Shown one piece after another: positions 1-13,811 of a stretch of 64,000 nt of DNA. The stretch's first letter is position 1. Each line of letters starts with the position of its first letter. The translations under genes were made by a program, and so were the position numbers. Source of the stretch: Rotaria sp. Silwood1 (Eukaryota > Rotifera > Eurotatoria > Philodinida > Philodinidae); assembly GCA_905250075.1 (NCBI GenBank), contig CAJNOP010000899.1, positions 1 to 64,000 on the forward strand, given 5' to 3'. Under the pieces are notes generated by a model, which did no database searches, had not been told where the DNA came from, and saw nothing but the letters and a program-made list of their open reading frames with translations.

Positions 1-63
1 TTTTTTTTTCTTATCACGTGATTCATCGATTAACTTAGTATATCTATTTTTTTGATGGTTTAA

Positions 64-2002
64 TTGAAAATCTTTCACGACCTTATACGCATGCTAGACA
101 GCATGCGTAATGTAGGTTTATCCCGTCCTATCGACCATTCGACATCTCAACAACATATCACCAACAATAGAACTGTTCAAAATCAAGGTTTAGTTAGTTC
201 ATCAACTACACATTCGAATTCTTGTACCAACCAACCACTGTTATTATCACATTGTTTTCCTGTTCCTAGTACTGATAGTGTCATGACAAATCAGTCTAGT
301 TCATCGAATATCAACAACACCATCATTCATTGTCCAATGCTCAACCATCCATGTTATACCACCAATAGCCATCATCAATCTCCATTGAATTTTCGTCCAT
401 ATCATCAACGTGCAGCAACATCTAATGGTCCTCACAATTCAACAAGTAATATGAATCAGCTTCAAGTGAATCATCAACAACGCCAAGATAATCAAAATGT
501 TACACCAATGGAAAGTGAAAATGATAATGGTTTTACTTTAGTCAAACGGAAAAAGAAAAAGAAAAAAAATTGATGTTCAACAAAATCAAAAATCTTCATC
601 TTCATCTTCATCCTGTTCTTCATCACCAACAAGTTCAACAAATGGATCCACTTCCTCAACAAACACCAACAGTATTATTAGTCATGTTCAACCGACAAGT
701 GCTGTTGCTGTTCATTTACAACCAAATTTATTCGAAGTGAATGCACCTGTTTCAATTATTAATCCATTTAGTATTGAAATATCACAACAGGCACGACAGT
801 ACGCGGAAACGCGTTATGCCTTTCCGTCATTCATCATCAAATTCCAACAAGATATTAATGAAAGTTCAGTATTAAAGTATTTAACAACCCATTATTCTTA
901 CAATTATAATTCGGATTTGAATTTCGCTGGTCATCGACTAAAACTTAAACGTGATTTATTATTATTTGTTAATGATCGTGAATCGTTCTCAATGCTCTAT
1001 GATACTTCAAAATGGCCGTCGACCATCGAATCACTGAATTTTGAAAAAATTCTACCTACTCATCTATCACCTCAATTTTCATTAGTTCTTAAAAATGTTC
1101 CATTTGATATTGAAATTGATACATTACTAACAAACACTAAATCTATTTATCTAGATGTAATGAATGCACATCGAATTCTTAATAAAAATCAACACCCTAC
1201 CACATTAGTTCGACTTGATATTAACAATATAAATGGCATTGATGAATTAGTTGGTAAGAAATTTCTTTCTATTGATAATTTAAGACTTGAATTGATGGAA
1301 TACTTGGCGCCAGCTAAGGTGTTGATATGTATCAAATGCTACCAGATTGGACATTTTAGAAGTACCTGTAAAAGTACTTTAGAATATTGTAAAACATGCG
1401 GATTTAGTAGTAAAGATCTAAATCAGCATAAAGAAAAATGTAATAAAAAACAATATTGTATTAGATGTAAAGGTTCACATGATTCCAACGATGTACGTTG
1501 CCCTGATGTTAAAACATACAGGGCTGTACTCACAAAATCTCTTTTAGCTAAAACAAGTACAATGAATCATCAACAAAATAATCAATCAAAATTCCACTAT
1601 AAAGATCAAGATTATCCATCATTAAATATGAATTACAACAACAATCATCATAGAATAAATAATTTATCAAACATTTCAAGTAAACGAATTGATGAACTAT
1701 ACCACAAGTTGAGCAATTTAGAAGGCAATTTGAATCGTCTGTTAGATTTAAATAACAACTATGCTGACCAACTTACTCGTACACAACAAATAATTATGAA
1801 TCATAATCGTGATATACAATTAAAACAAATCGACGGTGCATTCCAACGTGATTTCGTCAGTCAATTTATTTCTCCAATTTGTCAAGTAATGATTGAAGTG
1901 ATTTCGGTCTTAGTTAAACGAAATGTATTGAACGATAAAACCTTACTTTGTCCTTCGCTATTAGCTCTTTGTGCCAAACTAGGAAATGATCTCCCGGTAT
2001 GA
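64..2002 (+). pseudogene. LINE ORF1: nucleic-acid-binding protein with CCHC knuckles
   Basis: The N-terminal part (64-573) is rich in Asn, Gln, Ser and His and ends in a lysine run encoded by poly-A. Reading shifts there, and the second frame continues in phase through a serine-rich linker into 737-2002, so this was one ORF of about 645 codons. A CX2CX4HX4C knuckle (C-IKC-YQIG-H-FRST-C) lies near 1327-1370, followed by two further Cys/His clusters up to about 1500. Such knuckles bind element RNA in LINE ORF1 proteins. The last ~130 residues may form a coiled coil (heptad-like Leu spacing around 'YHKLSNLEGNLNRLLDL'). Confidence 0.85.
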
Positions 2003-2187
2003 ACAAATAAGTACTTACAAAATGAAGATACAAAATTAAAACTCATCAACGATTTTAACCTGAACACTCAACATCCCTCGGTTAGTTTCATTAGTAACCA
2101 ACCACACCAACCACTCTCCAATCAATAACTTCAATAATAACTTCGTTCAACCTGTTCCGTCTCGCTGAAGTATTTACCCCAACCACA

Positions 2188-5100
2188 GTGAAAAAGAAAA
2201 GCTTCGATGTTGAATATGCACTCTCTTGCACCGCGCAATACTTTTCTGATTTTGACTTTACTTTATTATCTGATATTGTTAATGAGTGGTTTTCTCTACC
2301 TACTCTCTCTGCTTGTTTTTCTTACTGGAAAACCTTCAGTAACGTTTGTACATACTCACTGGCCCATCAATTTCAGGTTCTTCTTTTCAATGTACGAGGT
2401 CTAGAAGAAAGGTAGGAAGAAGTATTATTATTAGCTGAGAAATACCAAATAGATTGCATTATCTTAACTGAAATAGGAGCAATCGAGCGAGCACAAATAA
2501 AACAAATTTTCGTAAATTATAAGTTTTTCTACCAAAAAGGTGAAAATTCTTGGGGAGGCGTTCTGATGTTGTTTAGACTGGGTATACCAGTAGTTCACAT
2601 AAAATCCGACGTTCCTAATGTATGTGTTGTTGATGTTAATCTCGAAAGAACAGTACGTATAATCGGTATCTATGCTCCAAAGAGTAAAACTTGGGAATGG
2701 GACTTCCTCTCACGTCACATCACTGATGAATGTTGTATATTCGGAGATTTTAACATCGATCTAGAGAGCAAGGTTGATGAGAGATCTGCTAAAAGTTTAT
2801 TGGATTGGTTTGGGGCACTAGCACTTGCTCCAATTCTGCCCAACTCGCCCACATCCCTGCGATCCGATCGGGTCATTGATTACGCATTCACACGTAGTAT
2901 CCCGCTTACAATTCAAACTTGTGTAGATAATACTACCAGTGATCATAAACCGATCATGGGAGTACTAAATTGGGAAAGCAAGAAAAATGCATTAGGTAGT
3001 AATACACATTGGAAAGTCTTTCACTATTTCCTCACACTGACCTCCGAATTCTGGGAGAATGAAAGCAAGCTCTGCACTGTCGATGAATACTATAAGAACT
3101 TTATTACGCTACTGGATCATCTAAAAACTCGATGTACAAGCTTTTTTCTGATAAATAAATACCGCACTGCGATTCCTAAAGAACTGAGACTGAAACTATC
3201 CTACGTACGTGCCTTATCCTTCCAGCATAAAAGAACTGGAAATGTTCTGTTACACAAAAAAATTCAAGAAATGAGAAGAATAAATAGGAAAGAGTTGATT
3301 GTATTCCGCTCAAGAAAACTAACAAATTCACTAAAGGAAAGATTTACCTCATCGTCAAATTCAAATTTATTTTGGTCCAAACTGAGAAAAAACTTTAGAA
3401 CGACTAACTCCCTCGACGCTTTCATCGACGGAAACAACGAGCCCGTTAAAGATACAGACGTTATACTCGAACTAGCTGCTTCTCACTACGAGAAGCTCTT
3501 CTGTGAATCTCACGTATATCGCCCACATCCTTATGTAGATAGTCCAGAGATACTTTGGGATAATTATGAGGATCCTATCCCCCCTATCTCTATGCCGGAA
3601 CTCATTAAAACGATATCTAAGGTGAAGAAAAAACATTCCACGGACACGCATGGCATATCAGCTTACATGCTCCAATTTATTCCTAATACATACCTGAGAG
3701 CATTTCTTGAGTTATATAATGAATCACTTACCACATACACGACACCTTCCTATTGGAAACACGTAAAGATGAAATTGCTAGCCAAAAAGGAATCAATCTG
3801 TTACGTGAAAGACACTAGACCGATTTCTCTATTAGATATTTTCTTAAAGGTGCTAGAACGGTTGTTTCTATGTCGATTCCAGCACGTACTTAAAAATAGA
3901 GGTATTCTGAATGACTCGCAATCTGGTTTCAGATCAAATTTTAGGTTACAGACTCGTATGCTTAATTTGATCGATCAAATCTTTTCATTAATGAGTACAA
4001 GTACACCAGTAGCCACCATCTTTGTGGACTTCAAACAGACTTTTGACCAGTTCTGGTGGGCTGAATGCCTAGATAAACTCACTCGTCTAGATATATCAAA
4101 AGCTTACGTAATGTGGATTGATTGCTGATTAACCCTTTGAGGACGGGATTACTTTGAAAAAAATGGATTTCCGAAAATCTAAAATGATGTATCTATTAGA
4201 AACAAGATCAATGAGGGCGTAATACACATGACAGTGTCATACTACATAAGACATGGCAGATCTATGGCTTGTGCAGCATATAGATTGTAACAGTATCATA
4301 AGAGACATATGCGTAAGTCAGTTATCATCCGGTCCAGAGCTGTTGCCTATATATAGGCTTCCCGTCCCCAAAGGGTTAAAGGACAGATGAGGCTTTATTG
4401 AAATAAAGGAGAAACGTTCAAGATTCTTCCCGATCTCCAAAGAGGACCCAAAGGTTCATGCTTGACCCCCGCCATTTTTATTACTTACCACAGCGATATG
4501 TGGACCTTCCTAGAAAGTACTCTTCCTAACTTTTTTGCTGACAATTTAGCATGTGTGGTGGGAGGTATGATGGAAACCAAGTACTCACAGCAATGTCTCG
4601 ATCTAGAGGCTAAACTCAAGAAATTGTTTGAGTACCTTGAGTATTATGCTACTCTATCTGTACAAACGATAAACTATGAAAAAACTGATCTACTATGGTC
4701 AGAACGCGCTGTTGGTAACGCTAGTTTTAATATCACAATAAGTGATCATAAAATCGCTTGGGTCAAGAGTTTTAGATATCTCGGTTACCACATATCGTGC
4801 AAACTTGGTTGGAATAAGATGATTTCCTTGTACAAAAGCAAGATTAGACAAAGAGTAGCCATAGTGAAGTCATGTCATATGTATGGTTCTTCTTCTCATG
4901 AATTTCGTAGGATCCTGTTCTCCGCCTATGTCCTGCCCCTATTCACGTGGCTGTTTAGTATATTCTCTCTATTCACTGATTGTCAAAAGGACGATTTTAA
5001 CCACTTTTATTACACTTGTTTAAAGCGAATTCTAGGAGTTCATAACTGGAGCGACTTCCTCTTTGCGTCCCTATATGATGAGAAATCCCTAGAAAATCTA

Positions 5101-5374
5101 TGCGCAAGATACTGGAGGAAATATCGTATCCCTCTGAACAGTTCAATAGATGGATCCATGTTGTTTGAGCATCAAGTGTTAAATTCGTTCAGAAACCAGT
5201 GACTAGACAAGGAATATGTAGTGAGATGTGTGTATCGGTCCAAACGGTTGGTACCATTTGTTCCGAGCATTGAGTATTGTCTAAGGTGGTTAGAAAATAA
5301 CGCTACCGATTCTATTCCTTTTATACCTAAAGATGACCTCGTGATATTCTCTGAATTTCCTCAGGCATTCCTTT
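2188..5374 (+). pseudogene. LINE ORF2: APE endonuclease and reverse transcriptase, broken
   Basis: The endonuclease is recognisable from NVRGL (about 2390), ILTEIG (2460), GIYAPKS, GDFNIDLES (about 2750) and SDHKPI (2940). Reverse transcriptase shows DTRPISLLD (motif 1 region, 3810), GFRSNFRLQ, FVDFKQTFD (motif A, 4020), GPKGSCLTP (motif B, 4445) and FFADN (motif C, 4530), where the second catalytic Asp of FADD is replaced by Asn. In-frame stops lie at 2413 (TAG where Trp fits), 4126 (TGA where Trp fits), just after the MITE in 'LKDR*GFIEIK', and at 5200 (TGA where Trp fits). One frame change lies near 4440. After 5202 the frame continues to 5374. A dead copy. Confidence 0.88.
4129..4379. mobile_element. 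piggyBac-type MITE inserted in the LINE reverse transcriptase
   Basis: The ends are 19-bp inverted repeats with one mismatch, TTAACCCTTTGAGGACGGG on the left and CCCGTCCCCAAAGGGTTAA on the right. Each includes TTAA, the piggyBac target-site duplication, and the element proper begins CCC as in piggyBac termini. Taking out one TTAA and the interior restores a continuous LINE protein reading (WIDC-stop-LKDR), so this is a clean insertion. The ~250-bp interior codes for nothing. It is non-autonomous and needs a piggyBac transposase from elsewhere. Confidence 0.85.
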
Positions 5375-5734
5375 AGATAGCAAGTGTTCTTCATTCGTGT
5401 CCTTCTCGTTCTTTTATGCGTATGTTATATTTGTTTTTCTTTTTCTGTTCTTCCTTCTGTCTTTTTTTGTTTACATACTTATGTTCCTCTGTATTGTTCT
5501 TTTGTTGCCCCATTTCTTTCTATTGGCCTTGTGTTTTTCCTTCCTTCGTCTTTTTACCTTTACTTTATCCTCTTTTTTATGTTTCCCATGGTTCTTCTCT
5601 CGTTCTCCTTGTTTTCCCTACATATTTTCTACTAGTAACATTGTTAACTTATGGACGATGTCTTAAAAGGCCTACGGGCATTAATTCTTCCTTCAACAAA
5701 GCCTAATAAAAAAAACAAAAACAAAAAACGTTTT

Positions 5735-6180
5735 CTCAGAAACCGAAACCCCTTCAGAAACTGTTTCCGAAACCCTTGAACGTATCTGGGAAGGTTTTCG
5801 GACTCATGTTAAGTTTCTGAAAATACCTTCAGAGTTTCCGAGTATCCGGAAACCTATGAGTTTTCGAAATATAGGTCCGAAAACCCTCAACCGTATTCTC
5901 AGAAACCCTGGTACTCTTTTTGAAAACCGAAAGTTATCCCCGAAAACCTCCTATGATTTAAAAACCTTCTCGAAAACCTTTGCGTTTCCGATATTTTTTT
6001 TATCGAAAACCTTTTTGGGTTTCCGAGCATCGAAAACGGTGGAAGCGTTTCCGAAAAATTGAGCATGGTTTTCGAACATCTATTGGAAACCCTTCAGGAT
6101 TTTCGAATTTTAAGAAAACCCTTGCGTTTCCGAAAAAAGCTCCGGAAACCTATCCAGTATTCTCAAACATAGAAATAGCA
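5735..6180. repeat. Degenerate minisatellite of GGAAACC/CGAAAACC units
   Basis: The stretch is a run of irregular units around GTTTCCGAAAACC, GGAAACCC and their complement. The same vocabulary recurs at 13615-13790 and, in a cleaner form, in the foldback at 15660-16171. It has open frames in places, but these only reflect the repeat. Confidence 0.7.
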
Positions 6181-6239
6181 TTCGAATGTCTTCTTTTTGA
6201 TTCTAATGTTACGAACGCTATTTTAGAAGTCTAGGAATT

Positions 6240-7470
6240 GCACGACATGCATGATATAAACCTTATTCAATTTATGTGGAATTGTTGTGTAAAAGCATTA
6301 GAACTCTGAGAATTCAAAAGAACATACATTGTTCCTGAGAAAATTTCGACTTGTTATTACATCTTTCAATACCTAAAAACTTGAATGGATTACGACAAAT
6401 TTTACTGTGGGGATCGAAGAGCTGAATTAAATTGCCAGATTAATCAAAGAATGCCGTCTTTATCCTTCTTCATTCATTTATGTTTCATCCAAGTACAGGC
6501 ATTATCATCCTTATGAACAGATTGCAACAGAATATAGCGCAAGTTTGAGCCGTTTGAGGATCCTTTCAACCGATTTATACAGAAGATTCATAGGAGAGGA
6601 ATGATGGAAAACATGAAGAAATCTTCATTTGCGAGAGAATGTAACACAAATACTAGATGTCTCGGCGTGTTTGCAACATAATTTATTCTCCATATATCTC
6701 CACAAATGTAAATGATAAAATCTTAAATTTTTTCAAATTATGCGTCGTGATATTCTGTACGATAGTCAAAATAAAAGATCCTCTTGGTTTGTGCTAATAG
6801 ATTTGGAGTAAGCCAAAAGAAAAGATGTCTCAGATGTGATCGTTTCTCACTTTCACACCGATTTAAGCACTCTAAAAAACACATATTTACTATCTAACTC
6901 AAATCATATGTAAAAAAAACTCATTTCTGAATACCATCATCTCAATAAAATGAGCATTTTCAGTTCGAAAATAGTCGGAAAGAATGAAAGGTCTGCGAAA
7001 TGTCATTGTTGTTTAGCTAAAGGAAAAAACAAATTCTGGACAGTGAGAAACTATAAATTCCCATACACCTTTCCTTGTAACTCTCTTCAAATTTCTTAGC
7101 ACAAGTTACAAGAATCTCTGCGTTCACCTATTAGAAAGAATACCATGACCTATCGTTTCAAAAACAAGTTTGACGTTTTCATGAATTGTCTGTTTGAAGA
7201 CATAAACAAAATAAAATATCTTGGAAGCGTTCTAAGAAAAACGGTAGATACGTATTGCTTCACACTGTAAGATACAGTTTTTCCAACTGATCCGGTAAAT
7301 AACCCGAAAAAAAAGCGAACACGAGAATTGCAGTTCACGGGTAACAAAACTGAAGGCACCAACATTCTGCTTTCGACAGCAATACGGAAACCAGAAGTTA
7401 GACTGCATTAGAGACTTTGACTTCAATACAGAAAAAGCTTTCACCACTATAGCAATCCACTTGAGTTGGT
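6240..7470. other. Intergenic DNA without recognisable features
   Basis: I see no gene, clear tandem repeat or element end here. The open frames on the minus strand around 7150-7447 are short, overlap one another and show no protein motif. Confidence 0.6.
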
Positions 7471-7712
7471 GACTTTGAGTTCGACAGGACCTAAGACCTC
7501 ATGACATTCACTAACTTCATGGCAATGGCGTTGAGAGACATGAAAACTTGAAAACTTTAACTGACTTCATGACGATAGCTTTGAGAGATGTCAAGACTCT
7601 AACAAACAAGACTGACTTTACGACTCTTACTCAAAAAAACATACAGACTCGATGTCTAAGACTGACTTTGTGATTATGACTTTTAGATACAGAAAGAAAG
7701 CAGGACTAAGAC
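7470..7712. repeat. Degenerate minisatellite, left part (GACTTCATGAC units)
   Basis: Units of very roughly 75 bp share ACTGACTTCATGAC, TTTGAGAGA and CATGAAAACTT. The same pattern resumes at 10010-10440, so the 7715-9998 element appears to be inserted in one older array. Confidence 0.5.
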
Positions 7713-8035
7713 TACCCATGTCCTCAAAATCGCTAAAAAATCGATGATTTTATCGCGGGATATTAGGGCGATTAATCGTGAGAGCTTATCGCGATATAAT
7801 CATTCAAACTGCCGATTTTTACCGATACTTTTTTCGATTTTCAACCGAAATCGCGATTTATTTACGGCTGCCTAACGTAGGCTTCTCATAAAAACAGCTA
7901 AAAAAAGTAAATTTTTTGGGCAGACATTTGATGTCTACTGAAGAGCTCTCTTTGTTATTTGTTCACGTTCTCTGAGAATGACTTCGTCTATAAGTATATC
8001 CATATGCTTTGTCAGCGTGTTCCAACTCACGTTTT

Positions 8036-8107
8036 ATTACCTTGAAGCAGATTCGAACAGATGATCTTGCATTTTCGAAGCATGGCATATCCCATTGTAC
8101 TATAATT
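8036..8107 (-). ncRNA. tRNA-like relic or tRNA-derived SINE head (pol III boxes)
   Basis: Read on the minus strand, TAGTACAATGGG fits the A-box consensus TRGYNNANNGG and GTTCGAATC fits the B-box consensus, about 45 bp apart. The T-arm and acceptor stems do not pair well, so this is not a working tRNA. It may be a tRNA pseudogene or a SINE head, or chance. Confidence 0.3.
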
Positions 8108-8456
8108 ACATATATCTCACTTTGTTGAACTTTCTATATGTATTGAACAGACACGAAAATGTTACCAGTAAAGCCTTTACTGTAAAGGCTATGGATATAA
8201 TTTTTCTGCTACTTTAAAATAAATTTATATAATTTTTATTTATAAATAAATTTGAATGATATCAATTTATATTGACAAATAAAAATTATTTAAAATTAAA
8301 TTTATTTAAAACTTATATCATCAGAAATTAATTTATTTAAAAAAAAAGTTACTGTTATTTATATCTATCATTGAATATAAATATTTTTATAAACTATACT
8401 TGTCAATGTTAATAATGAAAAATGCTCGTTAGCGCAGCTCCTGCGGAGCTGAAATG

Positions 8457-8975
8457 TGGAACTCACGTATATCTTTAGCTTTGTTACCTGACGCATCATC
8501 TGTATACTGAAAGACTTCTCGTCAACTATAGTTGTTTTCCTTGAGAATCGATGAAAAGAACGGCGATTTATTATTTATTTATATATTAAAAATATATATT
8601 AAAAAAGAAAATTGTTTTTTCATTTAAGCGCGCTCGATTTCATTTATAATTATTGCTATATACTCGATAATAATGTTTTTTTTTGTTTTCTAATTTGAAG
8701 TTATTTTTCTCCACCATCGAGTATTTGATGAATACGGTTGTTGCAGTCTATTTTGAGGGCGGGAAGGGGGCGGGGTATGTGTATGTAATGTTCTTTTTTT
8801 GGTTGCTATGGTCTGTAGGGGGGGGGGGGGTGTGTATGTAATGTTCTCTTTCGTTGCTATGGTCTGTAAGGGGAGCCTGCCTGTAAGGGGAGCGGGGGGT
8901 GGAGGGAGGGAGCCGCAAAACCTCGAACTTAAAACTTACACCCACTATTTTCTTCGAAAATATACGTGAGTTCCA
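8457..8975. repeat. Inverted-repeat element, ends GTGGAACTCACGTATA
   Basis: The 16-bp end at 8457 is repeated in inverse at about 8960-8975. The interior has a purine-rich tandem duplication (TGTATGTAATGTTCT plus GCTATGGTCTGTA) and a G run at 8819-8830. A related end, with the adjoining TTAGCGCAGC motif, recurs in inverse at 20776-20822, so this is a dispersed family. No clear target duplication was found. Confidence 0.5.
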
Positions 8976-9167
8976 CAAAATTATTTTTTACTTAATATAC
9001 TGGTAAATTAAAACACAGGAATAAATTGACACCCCTAAGTCATTTTTAATACGAAAATATATTCCACTACTTTACTAAAATATTTTTTGTAATAATACAA
9101 TGAATCCACTGGTCATGACACTTGGACAAGTAATTTCAAAAAGAAAGAAATTAAAAAAATAGTTTGA

Positions 9168-9236
9168 GGGTGGGTGTGGTTGATAGAAGATTGACTTTCA
9201 CTATAAAACCACATCTCACCCCCACATCTGCCCTTG
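9168..9236. repeat. Short head-to-head telomere-like hairpin
   Basis: GGGTGGGTGTGG is followed within about 40 bp by CACATCTCACCCCCACATC. The order is G-rich then C-rich on the + strand, the same as the larger telomere-like tracts further right. Confidence 0.5.
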
Positions 9237-10000
9237 TCCAAATGCAATATGAATCGAACTGAATCTAATTGAACTTGTGTTATTCATTTTCGTCTCTGGT
9301 TCCTAATGCCGGGTAAAACCGATGAATATTTTACAAGTTCTATGGGTGGAAAAGAAATTCATAGAATTTAATAAGAGGTGAGAATTTATATGAAAGAGAA
9401 GAGAAAAGAAGAAGTTGAGAATAATTTTATTCTTGGTTAATTAATTACATGTATTTTCTAAAATTAGTTGCAATGATTGAAAGAAGCCAGCTTTTTATAA
9501 AGATCAAAAACTAATCTTCGTTTGTATAGATATTAAGAAATAAAAATTTGTGTTGAAACTCGTCAATGATTCGTGGCACAAGCCAATCATTGCAGTAGAT
9601 TATGTAATTTAATTCGATACAGATCAACTAAATAAGAAGATATGAAGGAGTTCTTTTTTGTTTATCTAAGCTAATAAACCGATAATTAATGAATCAGGAG
9701 ATTGTCGTCTAGATTATCATAGAACTTCAAAATGTTTTTTTCAATGAAAATATCTGAAAATCTGAAGTTAGTTTCGACCAATCACAAATGTCAAAATAAT
9801 CGATGATTTATGACGATACGTCTGCGTCACTAAAAAATCGACGATTAATCGCGATGCATTTACAGTACTAAAAAAATTGGTGATTAATCGCGATATATCT
9901 GAATTACTCAAAAAGTCGACGATCAATCGCGATTAATCGTTAACTTTTCTGCAAATCGCGATAAATCATCAAAACTGAGGCGATCTTGACGACATGGGTA

Positions 10001-10440
10001 ACTTTTTCACTCAGTGTTTCGCACGGAGGCATAAAGACTATAGAAATAAGGCTGACAGAAGGACGCCTGTTTTACAAGACATGAAGACTCCAGGACACAG
10101 ACTAAATAAATGACATTCTAGTTAGGATACGTCCAACTTCCACCAATTTAGCTGACTTCATGACCGTGAATTTGAACAACGAGAACACTGGAGGGATCTC
10201 ATTAAGTTCATCTCTCCGTCTTTCAAAAGATTCAACACTTTGATTGACATCATGCCTAACTCCTAGACAGATTTCAAAATTTTACGACTACAGCGGACAA
10301 TATGACTCTGGAAATAACATTCATCTACACTAGGACACTATCACCAGTTCCATGATACTCACTTTAACAGACATGAACACTTAAGAACTTTGACGAAATT
10401 CATGATTTTACATTAAGGACCTATTCCTCTATATTTATAC
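10001..10440. repeat. Degenerate minisatellite, right part
   Basis: GACTTCATGACC, ACATGAACACTTAAG and related words continue the pattern seen at 7470-7712. The units are strongly diverged and the array is not cleanly periodic. Confidence 0.45.
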
Positions 10441-10499
10441 TACGGCCACATCTTCACAAACATCAAACTTAAATCGAGATACAGCAGTCAAATTACGAG

Positions 10500-11346
10500 G
10501 TTAGAATCACGGGACACACATAGATTAGGGACTTACACCAACACGATGCGATAGGGATTATAATAACGGGATACAATAAGGCATTGGATATAGGATAAGG
10601 AGCCAGATAAAGGGGATATATGGATTCCATAAAATAAGCGGACAGATATACATTAAGCACTTAGATCACGCGTTAGAATGGCGGAATAGAATAAGGACTA
10701 CGAATAAGAGGAAAGATATACATTAAGGGCATAGATCATGGATTAGAATAAAGGGTTAGATTGAGAGAATAGAATCAGCGGTTAGATTTAGGAATAGAAT
10801 AAGGGATAGATTAAGGGGTTATATAGATTAATGGTATATATAGATTAAAAGGTTAGAATAAGGTGTTAGATTAAAAGGCTAGATTAAAGGGATGGATTAA
10901 GGTGATAGAATAAGCAGATAGAATAAAGGTTAAATTAAGCGATAGAATAAGGGGTTAGATTAAAGGGATAGAATCAGGTGATAGATTAAGGGGTTAGAAT
11001 AAGGAGTTAGATTAAGGGAATATATATAGATTAAGTAGTTGGAATAAGAGGATAAATTAAGGGGCTAGAATAATGGGTTACACAAAGGGGATATATATAG
11101 ATTTAGGGGTTAGATTAAGCGGATATATATAGATTAAGGGATAGAATAAGGGGATATATATAGATTAAAGAGTTAGAATAAAGGGTTAGACTAAGGGGAT
11201 ATATACAGAATAAGGGGATAGATTAAGGAGTTAGAATAAGGGATTAGATTAAGGGGATAGATTAAGGGGATAGATTAAGGGGATAGATTAAGGAGTTAGA
11301 ATAAGGGGTTAGATTAAGGGGATATATATAGAATAAGGAGATATAC
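10500..11346. repeat. 13-bp minisatellite (GGGGATAGATTAA), left part
   Basis: The array consists of imperfect units alternating GGGGATAGATTAA and GGGGTTAGAATAA, with occasional GATATATATAG insertions. It is cleanest at 11215-11345. The same array continues at 13115-13590, so a mariner element split it. Confidence 0.85.
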
Positions 11347-11731
11347 TATGTTGAGCAAAAAAGTTCGCGGTCACTTGCAAAAATTTTAATTTTTTAAGTT
11401 TACTTTTAAAGTTTTTTGTGTTTCATTTTAAAAACTTGTATATCTCGCGTGTGTGTCATGGCCTTTAGCCATGTTGAGTCATCTCTCTCATTCTTCCTCC
11501 TTCGTAGTCTTTGAGTCACTTGTATATGGATAAGATTCCTGAGTTATTGAAATCCTTGAGTCATTTGTACGTGATTATATTCTCTCTGATTCTTCCATAT
11601 ATACATTGATTTTCGTGTGTGGTGTATGTGTGTTTTTTGATTCTTTTCTCGTCGAATAAAGAGTATTGTTCACAGTAAGCTAGCTATTCTTGTATAAATT
11701 TTGTAATTTCATTTCCATCATTTGAATTTAG

Positions 11732-13037
<1,306 letters not shown>

Positions 13038-13114
13038 TTGTTATTGGCTTTGAATAAACTTATGCATAAAAAAGAATTTTTTTGCAAGTGATCGCGAACT
13101 TTTTGCTCAACATA

Positions 13115-13590
13115 TTATATAGAATAAGGGGATAGATTAAGGAGTTAGAATAAGGGATTAGATTAAGGGGATAGATTAAGGGGATAGATTAAGGGGATAG
13201 ATTAAAGGGATAGAATAAGGGGTTAGATGAAAGGGACAGAATAAGGGGATAGATTAAGGGGATAGATTAAGGGGACAGAATAAGGAGATATATAGATTAA
13301 GGATTTAGGCTAAGGGATTAGAATAGGGGATTATATTAGAAGATTAGAATAAGGGGATAGAATAAGGGGTTAGATTAAGGGGATGGATTAAGGGATAGAA
13401 TAAGGAGATATATATAGATTAAGGATTTAGAATAAGGGATTAGAATAGGGGGTTAGATTAAGGGAATAGAATAAGGAATAGATTAAGGGGATAGAATAAG
13501 GAGATATATATATAGATTAAGGAGTTAGAATAAGGGGTTAGATTAAGGGAATAGATATAGAGGGAAGTGTTAGAATAAGGCGACAGATAT
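13115..13590. repeat. 13-bp minisatellite, right part
   Basis: The array continues the one at 10500-11346, with the same GGGGATAGATTAA and GGGGTTAGAATAA units and GATATATATAG inserts. Confidence 0.85.
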
Positions 13591-13599
13591 AGGTCAGTG

Positions 13600-13811
13600 A
13601 ATCGTTTTGTAGGTAGCTGTCGAAAACCTATAGAAGACTTTCGAGGTCTCGGAAACTCGAACTGGGTTTCTGAGGTTCTGAGGTTTTTTCATTGCTTTGG
13701 AACGTTTTCGAGAGCTCGGAAACCCTTTCCCAGAAATCTATAAAGGGTTTCATATAGGGACAAACCCGGAAACCCTCTATAGGTTTCTGATAGTGCTTTT
13801 TTTTAGAGTGT
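13600..13811. repeat. GGAAACCC repeat ending in TTTTTTTTAGAGTG
   Basis: Units such as GGAAACCCTTTCC and GGGTTTCATATAGGG resemble 5735-6180. The terminal CTTTTTTTTTAGAGTG resembles the right end of the foldback at 15660-16171 (GTTTTAGAGTG), so this may be one end of an element of that family. The partner end was not identified with confidence. Confidence 0.45.

Larger units (their letters stand above)
1..5728 (+). mobile_element. Non-LTR retrotransposon (LINE), decayed, nearly full length
   Basis: Two reading regions in the usual LINE order are visible: an ORF1 with CCHC zinc knuckles (64-2002) and an ORF2 with an APE-type endonuclease followed by reverse transcriptase (2188-5374). A T-rich 3' untranslated stretch ends in an A-rich tail near 5705-5728. 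The 5' end may lie outside the window. No RNase H motif was seen. The organisation fits the Jockey/CR1/I group, but I do not assign a clade. The copy is inactive: ORF1 has one frame break, ORF2 has several stops and one frame break, and a MITE sits in the reverse transcriptase. Several of the stops replace expected tryptophan codons. Confidence 0.9.
7715..9998. mobile_element. Non-autonomous DNA transposon with TA target duplication
   Basis: Left and right ends are inverted repeats, CCCATGTCCTCAAAATCGC and GCGATCTTGACGACATGGG, each flanked by TA, as for Tc1/mariner-type elements. Inside both ends lie repeats of the type TCGACGATTAATCGCGA: one or two at the left, and four to five spaced about 50 bp at 9795-9970. 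These could be transposase-binding sites. No transposase frame is visible. The interior holds secondary structures described separately. Confidence 0.6.

Noticed and set aside
5384-5706. Three overlapping Phe/Leu/Ser-rich frames after the LINE
   Set aside because: They are the T-rich LINE 3' untranslated region. All three frames are open because the sequence is pyrimidine-rich.
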